A stretch of 47,729 nucleotides of DNA from an uncultured Clostridia bacterium (GTDB taxonomy: Bacteria; Bacillota; Clostridia; Christensenellales; Aristaeellaceae), in assembly GCA_944333055.1 (NCBI GenBank), contig CALVKT010000054.1, positions 1-47,729 of the forward strand, in the 5' to 3' direction. The notes under the pieces were generated by a model, which saw nothing but the letters and a program-made list of their open reading frames with translations, ran no database searches and had not been told where the DNA came from. Below are positions 32,481 to 40,814 of the stretch, piece after piece. Both the position numbers and the translations under genes were made by a program. Each line of letters opens with the position of its first letter. Positions within the stretch are counted from its first letter, which is position 1.

Positions 32481-33659
32481 ATGGAATACCGGATCAAAAC
32501 GATGAACGCGATTTCCCCGGCGATCTACACGCAGCTCGACGCGCGCTACAAGGTTGCCGCCGACGCCGCGCATCCGCACGCCGTGCTGGTGCGCTCCGCC
32601 TCGCTGCACGACGCGCCCATCGAGGACAGCGTGCTGTGCATCGCGCGCGCCGGCGCGGGCTACAACAACATCCCCGTGGACGCGTGCAGCGAGCAGGGCA
32701 TCTGCGTGTTCAACACGCCGGGCGCGAACGCCAACGCCGTGGCCGAGATGGTGCTGTGCGCCATGCTGCTCTCCTGCCGCGACATTGCCGGCGGCATCCA
32801 GTGGGCGCGCACGCTCAAGGGGCAGGGCGACGGCGTGGAAAAGGCCGTGGAAAAGGGCAAGAAACAGTTCGTCGGCCCGGAGCTGCGCGGCAAGACGCTG
32901 GGCGTCGTGGGCCTGGGCGCCATCGGCTTGCTGGTGGCCAACGCCGCCGTGCACCTGGGCATGCACGTCGTGGGCTACGACCCGACGATCTCCGTGGAGC
33001 ACGCCTGGAAGCTCTCGCGCCAGGTGCGCCGCGAAAACTCGCTGGACGCGCTCTTTTCCGCCTGCGACTTCATCACGCTGCACGTGCCGCTCAATGACAA
33101 CACGCGCGCCATGATCGGCGAGCGCAGCCTGTCGCTGTGCCGCAAGGGCGTGCGCATCATGAACTTCGCCCGCGGCGGCCTGGTGGACGATGCGGCGATC
33201 ATCGCCGCGCTGGGCGACGGCCGCGTGGCCTGCTACGTCACCGACTTCCCCAACGACGCGCTCATCGGCCTGCCGGGCGTCATCGCCATCCCGCACCTGG
33301 GCGCCTCCACGCCGGAGAGCGAGGAGAACTGCGCCGTGATGGCTGCCGCGCAGATTCGCGACTATCTGGAGAGCGGCATCATCCGCAACAGCGTGAACCT
33401 GCCGGCCATCGACGTGGCGCCGGTGAACAAGCCGCGCCTGCTGTGCATCCACGAAAACGTGCCCAACGTGCTGGGGTCGATCACCGCCGCCGTCGCCGGC
33501 TTCGGGCTGAACATCTCCGATCTGGTCAACCGCTCGCGCGGCGCGATGGCCGTCTCCGTGGTGGACATGGACGAGATCCACGCCCGCGCGCAGGACTCGC
33601 TGTGCGAAAAGGTGCGCGCCATCCCCGGCATGAAGCGCGTGCGGCTGCTGGGTGTGTGA
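32481..33659 (+). CDS. serA: D-3-phosphoglycerate dehydrogenase with ACT domain
   Basis: 392 aa. The NAD-binding GxGxxG is GVVGLGAIG near residue 140, with the D-isomer dehydrogenase signature LCRKGVRIMNFARGGLVDD and the catalytic His in PHLGAST. A C-terminal ACT domain (LLCIHENVPNVLGSITAAVAGFGLNISDL) suggests serine feedback. It catalyses the first step of serine synthesis, upstream of SerC. AAAGGAGG precedes the start. Confidence 0.93.
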   Translation: MEYRIKTMNAISPAIYTQLDARYKVAADAAHPHAVLVRSASLHDAPIEDSVLCIARAGAGYNNIPVDACSEQGICVFNTPGANANAVAEMVLCAMLLSCRDIAGGIQWARTLKGQGDGVEKAVEKGKKQFVGPELRGKTLGVVGLGAIGLLVANAAVHLGMHVVGYDPTISVEHAWKLSRQVRRENSLDALFSACDFITLHVPLNDNTRAMIGERSLSLCRKGVRIMNFARGGLVDDAAIIAALGDGRVACYVTDFPNDALIGLPGVIAIPHLGASTPESEENCAVMAAAQIRDYLESGIIRNSVNLPAIDVAPVNKPRLLCIHENVPNVLGSITAAVAGFGLNISDLVNRSRGAMAVSVVDMDEIHARAQDSLCEKVRAIPGMKRVRLLGV

Positions 33660-33717
33660 CGATCCGCGGCAAGGCGTATGTGAGAAAAAGCCGCGTGCCC
33701 ATCGCGTGAATACGACG

Positions 33718-33755
33718 AAACCCTCCGCATGACGGCCGTCATGCGGAGGGTTTTT
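33718..33755. terminator. Bidirectional terminator between serA and the GH2 gene
   Basis: A perfect palindrome, ACCCTCCGCATGAC-GGCC-GTCATGCGGAGGGT, with A-rich and TTTTT flanks. It can serve both convergent genes. Confidence 0.92.
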
Positions 33756-33806
33756 CATGCCGGAAGGAAGGGCGCCGGAACCCGCTGTCCCGGCGCACTT
33801 TTCCCG

Positions 33807-36044
33807 TCACGGCTTTTTGATCCGGTTGAGCTTCGCGTTGAGCGCGAGCAGCTCTTCCTTGGTGAACTGCACGTGCATCATGCCCAGCACCGTGGTCATG
33901 CGCAGCACGGTGAAGCCGTTCATCATCTGCATCATCGCGTCGTTCATCTGCAATTCACTGCTCTTGGCGCTGCCGCTCTGCAGCGGATCGAGCAGCGAGG
34001 ACTCGATGCAGGCGCGGCCCTCCGGCGAGCGCAGGATGTCGCCCAGCTTGTCGTTGAGCGAGAAATAGCCCTTGGGCGCGGTCACGTCGAACCAGTTGAG
34101 CACGGCGCCCTTTTCCCGGAGCCTGTACGCCTCGTTGAACGTCTCCACCTTGCGGATGACGCTCTCGTCGCGGCACGCGCCCGCCACGGCGGTCAGGTGC
34201 GTCTCGCCCTCGTTGGGCACCTCGAAGCGGAAGAAGTGGTCCGCCGCCGTCCGCTTGCCCAGGCTTCGCCCGTCGGCGAAGAGCTCCACCTCCGGCTGGT
34301 TGCTGTAGACGGTCACGCGCGTCGCGTCCTCCACGCGATCGACGTAGCGCTTGCCGCAGATGTGCACGAACGGCTCGTCGGAGAGCCACGCCTTGTAGGC
34401 GTAGAACGCGTCCTTCTTGTACGCGCGGTCAAACGTGACGAGGCCCTTGTGGTTCTGGCCGTTCTCGCCGCCCTCCGCGCGGTTGTCCGCGCCGAAGTCG
34501 AACATGTTCCACACGTGCGTCGCCCACAGGTAGGGCCGCGTGTAGAGCTGCTTGATCAATTCCTCGTGGTAGTACGCCTGATACTCCTCGGTGTAATCGC
34601 CCTGCATCGGCTCGGACGTGTGCCAGTTGAGCGCCTCACAGCCGTACTCCGAGACGCCGATGGGCACGTTTGGCAGCTCGCGGTGGAAGTTGTCCAGCCA
34701 CGGGCCGTTCATGCTCGTGTCCCCGCCGTACCAGCCGAAGTAGTGGTTGTAGGAGACGACGTCCGGGATGCGCAGGTATTCGGCGTGGATGTCGCACATG
34801 GACACGGCGGCCACGGTGGTCAGGCGGGTCTTGTCCATCTCGTGGCACAGGTCGTTGAGCGCGCGGTGGTTTTCGATCATCGACGCCTCGTCGCCGGCGG
34901 TCATGGTGATCTCGTTGGACAGGCCCCAGACGACGATGGACGGATGGTGGTAGTTCTGCACGATGAGTTCCTTCATCTGGCTGATCGTGTTCTCCCGGCC
35001 GCCCGGCATATGGCAGGAGATGTAGGGGATCTCCGCCCAGACGACCATGCCGTAGGCGTCGCACAGGTCGTAAAACCGCTGATCGTGCTGATAGTGCGCC
35101 AGGCGGATCGTGTTGGCGCCCATTTCGGCGATGAGCGCCATATCCTGCTCGTGATGCTCCGGCAGCAGCGCGTTGCCCACGCCCCAGCGGTCCTGATGGC
35201 GGGAGACGCCGCGCAGCGGATAGCGCTCGCCGTTGAGGATGAAGCCCTGCTGCGCGTCGATGGCGAACGTGCGGCAGCCAAAGCGCACGCGGACCGCGTC
35301 GATCGCCTCGCCGCCCTCCAGCAGCTCGGCGGTCATCGTGTAGAGGTGGGGATCGCGGCGGCCGTGCCACAGGCGCACGCGCTCGATCGTCATCTCCGCC
35401 TCGCTCGATTCGCCCTGCGCCTGCGCCACGACGGCTCCCGCCTGATCGCGGATGGTGAAGCGCAGCGTCTGTCCTGGAAGGCGGCCGGCGATGAACGCCT
35501 GCACGTGTACGCGTGCGCTGGCGCCCGTCACCTCAGGCGTCACCTTCACGCCCGATCCGCCGTGGTAATCGAGGTCAAAGTGCGCCTGCGGCACGCCGAT
35601 CAGGTTCACATCGCGATACAGGCCGCCGTAGAACGTGAAGTCCGCCATCTGTGGGTAGACCGTCTCGCTGGGCGCGTTGTCCACGCGAACGGCGAGCAGC
35701 GTGTCGCCGGTGCGGTTGACGCTTTCGGTGATGTCCACGCGCCACGTCGCATAGCCGCCATCGTGGTGCGCCAGATGGCTTCCGCCGACGTAGACGTCCG
35801 CGGAGGCGTTCGCGCCCTGAATCTCCAGGTAGAGCCGCTCGCCCTCCGGCAGCTCCTCGGCAGAGAGGGTCTTCACATAGGTGCACGCGCCGCGGTAGAA
35901 GTCCCCGCCGCCGTCCTGCCCGTCGATGGCGTTCCACGTGTGCGGCAGGTTCACATAGTAGGCCGGGGACGGCATGGCGTCCACCGCCGCATCCTTCGCC
36001 ATGGTGAAAGCCCACTTTCGGTTGATGTTTGCGATTTGTCTCAT
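33807..36044 (-). CDS. Glycoside hydrolase family 2 (beta-galactosidase-like)
   Basis: 745 aa. The sugar-binding jelly roll (NLPHTWNAIDGQDGGGDFYRGACTY), the Ig-like domain and the TIM barrel follow in order. The acid/base Glu is in VVWGLSNEI and the nucleophile Glu in PIGVSEYGCEA; GVSRHQDRWGVG is the GH2 signature. There is no signal peptide, so it acts inside the cell on an imported oligosaccharide. It is co-directional with the symporter gene, which lies 90 bp upstream. The substrate (beta-galactoside or beta-glucuronide type) is not fixed by sequence. ATG 36044 has a TGGAGG site. Confidence 0.9.
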   Translation of the reverse strand: MRQIANINRKWAFTMAKDAAVDAMPSPAYYVNLPHTWNAIDGQDGGGDFYRGACTYVKTLSAEELPEGERLYLEIQGANASADVYVGGSHLAHHDGGYATWRVDITESVNRTGDTLLAVRVDNAPSETVYPQMADFTFYGGLYRDVNLIGVPQAHFDLDYHGGSGVKVTPEVTGASARVHVQAFIAGRLPGQTLRFTIRDQAGAVVAQAQGESSEAEMTIERVRLWHGRRDPHLYTMTAELLEGGEAIDAVRVRFGCRTFAIDAQQGFILNGERYPLRGVSRHQDRWGVGNALLPEHHEQDMALIAEMGANTIRLAHYQHDQRFYDLCDAYGMVVWAEIPYISCHMPGGRENTISQMKELIVQNYHHPSIVVWGLSNEITMTAGDEASMIENHRALNDLCHEMDKTRLTTVAAVSMCDIHAEYLRIPDVVSYNHYFGWYGGDTSMNGPWLDNFHRELPNVPIGVSEYGCEALNWHTSEPMQGDYTEEYQAYYHEELIKQLYTRPYLWATHVWNMFDFGADNRAEGGENGQNHKGLVTFDRAYKKDAFYAYKAWLSDEPFVHICGKRYVDRVEDATRVTVYSNQPEVELFADGRSLGKRTAADHFFRFEVPNEGETHLTAVAGACRDESVIRKVETFNEAYRLREKGAVLNWFDVTAPKGYFSLNDKLGDILRSPEGRACIESSLLDPLQSGSAKSSELQMNDAMMQMMNGFTVLRMTTVLGMMHVQFTKEELLALNAKLNRIKKP

Positions 36045-36134
36045 GGTCGTTCCTCCATCTTGGTTTGCTCCAAAGCTATCCCTGATGCGCAGCATTTCGA
36101 TGCGCACACCGTCAATTCCTTCCTCTTCCGGGGA

Positions 36135-37544
36135 TCAGTCAGTGGATTCTCTTTCCCGCTTTTCCCGGAGCCGGGCGACATTTTCCGCCACCTGCCGCTT
36201 GTGCAGCGGATACCACAGCCCCAGCACCAGCGCCAGCAGCGCAAAACCCAGCGCCGGCACGAGCGTGGTGATGGCGAATATGCCGTCGAGCACCTGCGGC
36301 GTCTGCCCGCCGTCCGCGCCGGAGACGTAGCCGATGGCCGTGAGCAGCCAGCCGGTCAGCCCGGCGGAGGCCGCCTGGCCCAGCTTGCGCGCAAAGGAAT
36401 ACAGCGCGTACACGGAGCCGTCCTCGCGCACGCCGGTTTGCAGCTCCGCATGGTCGATGACGTCGGTGATCAGCGCCCAGGAGACCATGGTGAACATGCC
36501 CAACCCAAGCCATTCCAGCGTCTGAAGGCCGATGAACGCCCAGACGCTTTGGGGGCGCAGAAAATAGAGGAGCACGCTCGTGGCGCACGCCAATACGCTG
36601 GACACCACGCTGACCTCCGCCTTGCCAAAGCGCGCGGAGAGCGGCTTGGCCACCGCCGCCGCCAGCAGCATGTCCGCCGTCATCGCCACGGTGGAGACGG
36701 ACTGCGCGCCCGCGTTGTTGTAATAGTCCGGGAAGATGTAGCCGCTCATGTTCTGCATGGTCAGCTGCGAGAGCAGCACGAGGATGGACGCCGCGATGAT
36801 CGAGATGAGCGCGCGGTTTTTTACGGCGGCGCGCAGCATGGAGAGCGTGGAGGTGCGCGGCGCGTCCGTGCGCGGCTGCTGCACGACGCGCTCGGTCGTC
36901 AGCGCATAGCACAGCAGATAGCAGACGATGGACAGCAGCGAGAAGATGCCCGCCGCCAGCGTCACGCGCGAGCCCACGAGCACCTCCGCGCCGTCCACCT
37001 TCGTATAGGCGATCATGGGCAGCAGCACGCCCACGAACAGCCCGGCCAGCGTCGCGCCCACCGAGCGGAAGGTCGACAGGCTCTGCCGGTCGTCCGGCTC
37101 GGCGGAGATCGTGGAGGCCATGGAGCCGTAGGGGATGTTGACCGCCGTGTAGAAGATCGAGCCCCAGAGGATGTACGTCACCGCCAGATACGCGACCTTC
37201 GCGCCGTAAGGCCAGTCGGCAAGGGCGCTCTGGTACATGAAAAAGGAGGCGACCGCCACCGGCACGCACATGCGCCGCAGCCACGGCTTGAATTTGCCCA
37301 CGCCCGGTATCACCCGGCTGCGGTCGCACAGGCGGCCCATGGTCACATCCGTGAACGCGTCCACGAAGCGCGCGACCATCATGATCGTGCCGACCACGCC
37401 CGCCGAGACGCCCATGACGTCCGTGTAGAACTTCATGAGGATCATCGTGGAGAGGATAAACGTGAAGTCGTTGCCGAAATCGCCGAAGAGATAGCCGACC
37501 TTGTCCTTCCAGCCGAACGGCCGGGTCTGCATTTCCTGAGACAT
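36135..37544 (-). CDS. GPH family sugar:cation symporter (MelB-like)
   Basis: 469 aa with about 12 helices. The N-terminal WKDKVGYLFGDFGNDFTFILSTMILMKFYTDVMG and the DAFTDVTMGRLCDRS motif are typical of the glycoside-pentoside-hexuronide family; the Asp residues near 55 form the cation/sugar site. It imports a glycoside that the neighbouring intracellular GH2 enzyme can cleave. AAAGGA lies upstream of ATG 37544. Confidence 0.9.
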   Translation of the reverse strand: MSQEMQTRPFGWKDKVGYLFGDFGNDFTFILSTMILMKFYTDVMGVSAGVVGTIMMVARFVDAFTDVTMGRLCDRSRVIPGVGKFKPWLRRMCVPVAVASFFMYQSALADWPYGAKVAYLAVTYILWGSIFYTAVNIPYGSMASTISAEPDDRQSLSTFRSVGATLAGLFVGVLLPMIAYTKVDGAEVLVGSRVTLAAGIFSLLSIVCYLLCYALTTERVVQQPRTDAPRTSTLSMLRAAVKNRALISIIAASILVLLSQLTMQNMSGYIFPDYYNNAGAQSVSTVAMTADMLLAAAVAKPLSARFGKAEVSVVSSVLACATSVLLYFLRPQSVWAFIGLQTLEWLGLGMFTMVSWALITDVIDHAELQTGVREDGSVYALYSFARKLGQAASAGLTGWLLTAIGYVSGADGGQTPQVLDGIFAITTLVPALGFALLALVLGLWYPLHKRQVAENVARLREKRERESTD

Positions 37545-37633
37545 GCTGCATCCGATCCTTTCTCGTTATTGTCCGTAGTGTGACCAGCATGCGGCATTTT
37601 GATCAGCATGAATTTGCGCGCCGCGCGCGGCGC

Positions 37634-37667
37634 AAAAAAAACGGACCGTTCCAAAGGGAACGATCCG
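37634..37667 (-). terminator. Terminator of dnaA
   Basis: Minus strand CGGATCGTTCC/GGAACGGTCCG (one G-U) with a short loop, then eight T residues. It lies about 180 bp after the dnaA stop, beyond a 160-bp repeat. Confidence 0.85.
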
Positions 37668-37682
37668 AAGCGGATGTATACG

Positions 37683-37836
37683 GATTTCCGATAAAAAGGT
37701 CAAATACAGCGCGAAGCGAAGAAGGGCGTCTGAGGGATGAAATCCCGGTTTCAGGGCGGCACGTCTTCTATGATCACGGCGTAAGCGGCGGGAACCGCAG
37801 CGACCATTGCGGTTCTGATGAGCCGTTTTCATCAAG
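37683..37836 (+). repeat. 160-bp repeat directly after the dnaA stop
   Basis: Inverted partner of 28909-29070, lacking 10 bp in the hairpin loop region. It begins 8 bp beyond the dnaA stop codon, so it lies in the dnaA 3' untranslated region, before the terminator. The third shorter copy at 18462-18540 likewise abuts the end of cca. Confidence 0.88.
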
Positions 37837-37844
37837 AACCAGCA

Positions 37845-39170
37845 TTACTTCTCCGTCACCATCTTCTTGAGGTCGGCGACGGCGGCCTTCATCTCGCCGC
37901 CCTCCTCGATCATCTTGCTCACCTTTTCGCAGGAGTTGATGATCGTGGAATGGTCGCGGCCAAACGCGTCGCCGATGCGCGGCAGCGAGAGGCCGGTCAT
38001 CTCGCGCGTGAGATACACCGCCACGTGGCGCGCCAGCGCGATTTCCTTCTTGCGGGAGCTGCCGCGCAGCAGCGCGCCCGACAGGCCGTAGTAATCGGCC
38101 ACGCAGTCGATGATCAGATCCGGCGTGATGCGCTTGGGATCGCGCACGACGGCGATGTCGTGCAGCGCGTGGGCGATGACCTCCTCGCTGATCTCGCAGT
38201 TGTTGAGCCGGGCGTAGGCGTTGACGCGGATGAGCGAGCCCTCCAGCTCGCGGATGTTGCTCTCCACGCGCTGGGCGATCATTTCGAGCATCTCGTCGCT
38301 GATCTCGATGCCCTCGTTTTCGGCCTTCTTGCGCAGGATGGCGATGCGCGTGTCCAGATCGGGCTTCTGGATGTCCGCGATCAGGCCCCACTCAAAGCGG
38401 GAGCGCAGGCGCTCTTCCAGGCGCGCGATCTCCCTGGGCGGCTTATCGGAGGAGATGATGATCTGCTTGCCCGCGGAGTGCAGCGCGTTGAACGTGTGGA
38501 AGAACTCCTCCTGCGTGGAATCGCGCCCGGCGATGAACTGGATGTCGTCGAGCATGAGCACGTCCACGTTGCGGAAGCGGTTGCGGAACTCCACGTTCTT
38601 GTTGTTCTTGATGGCGGCGACCAGCTCGTTGGTGAACGTCTCGCTGGGCAGGTAGAGCATGCGCATGTTCGGGAAGTGATCCTGAATGAAGTGGCCGATG
38701 GCGTGCATCAGGTGCGTCTTGCCAAGGCCCACGCCGCCGTAGAGGAACAGCGGGTTATACGCCATGCCCGGCGCTTCCGCCACCGCCAGCGACGCCGCGT
38801 GCGCAAACCGATTGGACGAACCGACGACGAACGTGTCGAACGTGGACTTCGGGTTGAACGTGTTGACGCCCTGCATGGGCTTTTGCTCTTCCTTTTTCTG
38901 GCTCTCCTGCCAGGCGATGCGCTCCTTGACGCTCATCAGCTCCAACGTCATCTCCCGCCCGGCCACCTGCGATACCGCCTCGGTGATCATGGACAGATAG
39001 CGCGCGCGGATGGTCTTCTCCGTGAACTCGCTGATGACCTCCAGCGCCAGCTTGTCGTCCACCACGTACACGGGCTTGAGCGGCTGGTCGATCCAGGTGG
39101 TATAGGAGACATTGGCCAGCTCCTCGCGCAGCAGCGCCTTCGCCTTGTCCCAGATTTCGACATGATCCAT
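37845..39170 (-). CDS. dnaA: Chromosomal replication initiator DnaA
   Basis: 441 aa. Domain I starts MDHVEIWDKAKALLREEL. The AAA+ domain has Walker A GGVGLGKTHL and Walker B LMLDDIQFI. Domain IV ends with the DNA-binding signature FGRDHSTIINSCEKV. It binds DnaA boxes and opens the origin. GGAGG 8 nt before ATG 39170 favours that start; an in-frame ATG at 39194 would add eight residues. dnaN is not next to it: the downstream gene is a sugar symporter. Confidence 0.97.
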   Translation of the reverse strand: MDHVEIWDKAKALLREELANVSYTTWIDQPLKPVYVVDDKLALEVISEFTEKTIRARYLSMITEAVSQVAGREMTLELMSVKERIAWQESQKKEEQKPMQGVNTFNPKSTFDTFVVGSSNRFAHAASLAVAEAPGMAYNPLFLYGGVGLGKTHLMHAIGHFIQDHFPNMRMLYLPSETFTNELVAAIKNNKNVEFRNRFRNVDVLMLDDIQFIAGRDSTQEEFFHTFNALHSAGKQIIISSDKPPREIARLEERLRSRFEWGLIADIQKPDLDTRIAILRKKAENEGIEISDEMLEMIAQRVESNIRELEGSLIRVNAYARLNNCEISEEVIAHALHDIAVVRDPKRITPDLIIDCVADYYGLSGALLRGSSRKKEIALARHVAVYLTREMTGLSLPRIGDAFGRDHSTIINSCEKVSKMIEEGGEMKAAVADLKKMVTEK

Positions 39171-39209
39171 ACGGTTTTCCTCCGTCTCTGACATCCTGTG
39201 TGCCTTCTT

Positions 39210-39433
39210 TTATTCACATATCCTCAGGATAAACCTGTGGAAAAGCTGTGGATATCCACACGCGTTTCCACAGGATGTGGAAAATATCCCCTGTTCTGTG
39301 GATAACTTTTTCGATAGCGTTCCTATCATATCAAAAAAAAGCCTTGTTTTCAAGGCTTTTTCGGCGCGCAGCCGCTGTGTAAAAATGAATTTTATCCACA
39401 GGCATCCTGCTGAGCGGGGGAGGATTATCCACA
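39210..39433. other. oriC-like array of DnaA boxes upstream of dnaA
   Basis: Perfect or consensus boxes: TTATTCACA (39210), TGTGGATAA (39297-39305), TTATCCACA (39392-39400) and TTATCCACA (39425-39433). Near-consensus boxes: TGTGGAAAA (39236, 39276), an overlapping palindromic pair TGTGGATATCCACA (39247-39260) and GTTTCCACA (39264). An AT-rich stretch around 39302-39360 could be the unwinding element. This is the best origin candidate in the window. Confidence 0.85.
39333..39361. terminator. Bidirectional terminator inside the origin array
   Basis: AAAAAAAA-GCCTTG-TTTT-CAAGGC-TTTTT. It is in the right place to stop minus-strand transcripts from the SDR gene at 39538 before they cross the rest of the box array and dnaA. 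Confidence 0.8.
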
Positions 39434-39537
39434 ATATCCTGTGGTCGCTGTGCACAATCCAACACAATTCATCCGAATAACTGGCGCAATTCCGTCATTT
39501 TCCGCGCAAAAACGCCGGATGTGCGCGCAAAATAATT

Positions 39538-40272
39538 TCACAGAAAGCCGCCGTCCACCGTGAGCGTCTGACCGGTGATGAACGACGCATCGGGCGAGAG
39601 CAGAAAGGCCACGGCGCGGGCGACATCCTCGCCGGTGCCCAGCCGCCCAAGCGGCGTCTCCCCGGCGAGCTGGCGTCGTGTCTCCTCGCTGTGCGCCATC
39701 ATCATGCGCGTGTCGATGACGCCGGGCGCGACGCAGTTGACGCGCACGCCGCTGGGGCCCAGCTCCTTGGCGAGCGCCTGCGTCAGCGCGATGAGGCCCG
39801 CCTTGCTGGCGGAATACGCCGCCTCGCAGGACGCGCCGCTGCGCCCCCAGATGCTGGAGATCGTGACGATCGCGCCTTCCCGCCTGGTGACCATGCCCGG
39901 CGCAAACGCGCGGATCGCGTAGAACGCGCCGGAGAGATTGACATCCAGCACGCGATGCCACTGTTCGTCCGTCATGTCGGTGAGCAATCCCGTGTGCGAG
40001 ACGCCCGCGCACAGCGCCAGCGCATCCACGCGGTGATACAGCGCGAGCACGCCGTCTGCCATCGCCTGCACGGCGCGGCTGTCGGCCAGATCGCAGCACA
40101 GCGCGTGCGCGTCCAGGCCCTGCGCGCACAGCTCCGCCTCCAGCGCCTGCGCCGATTGCATGCCGCGGTGCGCGTGCAGCAGCACGGTGTATCCGCGGCG
40201 GGCCAGCTCGCGCGCGCAGCTCGCGCCGATGCCGCCGGACGCGCCCGTCACGAGCGCAATTTTCTTCGCCAT
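39538..40272 (-). CDS. SDR family oxidoreductase (FabG-like)
   Basis: 244 aa classical short-chain dehydrogenase: NAD(P) motif TGASGGIG near residue 10, the catalytic Ser in TISSIWG and YSASK near residue 153, and the C-terminal ITGQTLTVDGGF. It resembles 3-oxoacyl-ACP reductase, but no fatty-acid genes are nearby, so the substrate is open. It is divergent from the ArsC-like gene. Confidence 0.88.
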   Translation of the reverse strand: MAKKIALVTGASGGIGASCARELARRGYTVLLHAHRGMQSAQALEAELCAQGLDAHALCCDLADSRAVQAMADGVLALYHRVDALALCAGVSHTGLLTDMTDEQWHRVLDVNLSGAFYAIRAFAPGMVTRREGAIVTISSIWGRSGASCEAAYSASKAGLIALTQALAKELGPSGVRVNCVAPGVIDTRMMMAHSEETRRQLAGETPLGRLGTGEDVARAVAFLLSPDASFITGQTLTVDGGFL

Positions 40273-40286
40273 GTCGTTCCTCCTGC

Positions 40287-40333
40287 TTGACGGACGGACC
40301 GTCAGGGGTTATCATGAATCCGTCTTCATTATA
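40287..40333. promoter_or_regulatory. Divergent promoter region with inverted repeat
   Basis: Plus strand: TTGACG (40287-40292), a 17-bp spacer, TATCAT (40310-40315) toward the ArsC-like gene. Minus strand: a perfect TATAAT (40333-40328) toward the SDR gene, without a clear -35. An inverted repeat, TGACGGACGGACCGTCA (40288-40304), overlaps the plus promoter and could be an operator. Confidence 0.6.
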
Positions 40334-40357
40334 CATCATCGCCGGGAGGTTGACCAT

Positions 40358-40708
40358 ATGGGCCTGCAAATCTACGCCGGAAAGGGCTTTGACACGCAGA
40401 AGGCCGAGCGCTTCTTCAAGGAGCGGCGCATCGCCTATCAGCGGGTGGACGTGCTCAAGTACGGCATCGGCAAGCGCGAGCTGGAGAGCGTGGCGGCGGC
40501 GGTGGGCGTCGAGCAGCTCGCCGACCGGGAGAGCAAGGCGTTTCGCGAGAGCGTCATCGCCTACACGCAGAGCCGGGAGACGATCCTTTCCGGCCTGCTG
40601 GAAAAGCCGCAGCTGCTGCGGCTGCCCATCGTGCGCAACGGGCGGCAGGCCACCGTGGGCTACTGCCCGGACGTCTGGGCGGCGTGGATTGAGAAGGGCA
40701 TCCGGTAA
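40358..40708 (+). CDS. ArsC/Spx-family thioredoxin-fold protein lacking the cysteine
   Basis: 116 aa, the normal length for ArsC/YffB/Spx proteins. It has YAGKGFDTQKAERFFKERRIAYQRVDVLKYGIGKRELESV and the conserved LPIVRNGRQATVGY. The position that normally holds the catalytic Cys (NCDT or CxxC) reads GFDT, so arsenate or glutathione chemistry is unlikely. A regulatory, Spx-like protein-binding role is possible. GGGAGG precedes the ATG. Confidence 0.8.
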   Translation: MGLQIYAGKGFDTQKAERFFKERRIAYQRVDVLKYGIGKRELESVAAAVGVEQLADRESKAFRESVIAYTQSRETILSGLLEKPQLLRLPIVRNGRQATVGYCPDVWAAWIEKGIR

Positions 40709-40814
40709 ACCCGAATGCCGTCATACGACGAAGGGCAGAAAAAGGACGCGCGGCGCCATGCCGCGCGTCACAGCGCATCGTGTGCGCATCTGCGGGGATG
40801 CATGGAGGGCCTTC

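Noticed and set aside
33729-37583. Very long plus-strand open frame (1284 codons)
   Set aside because: It is the antisense shadow of the GH2 and symporter genes, low in normal residue patterns and rich in His/Arg/Val; the minus-strand proteins match clear families.
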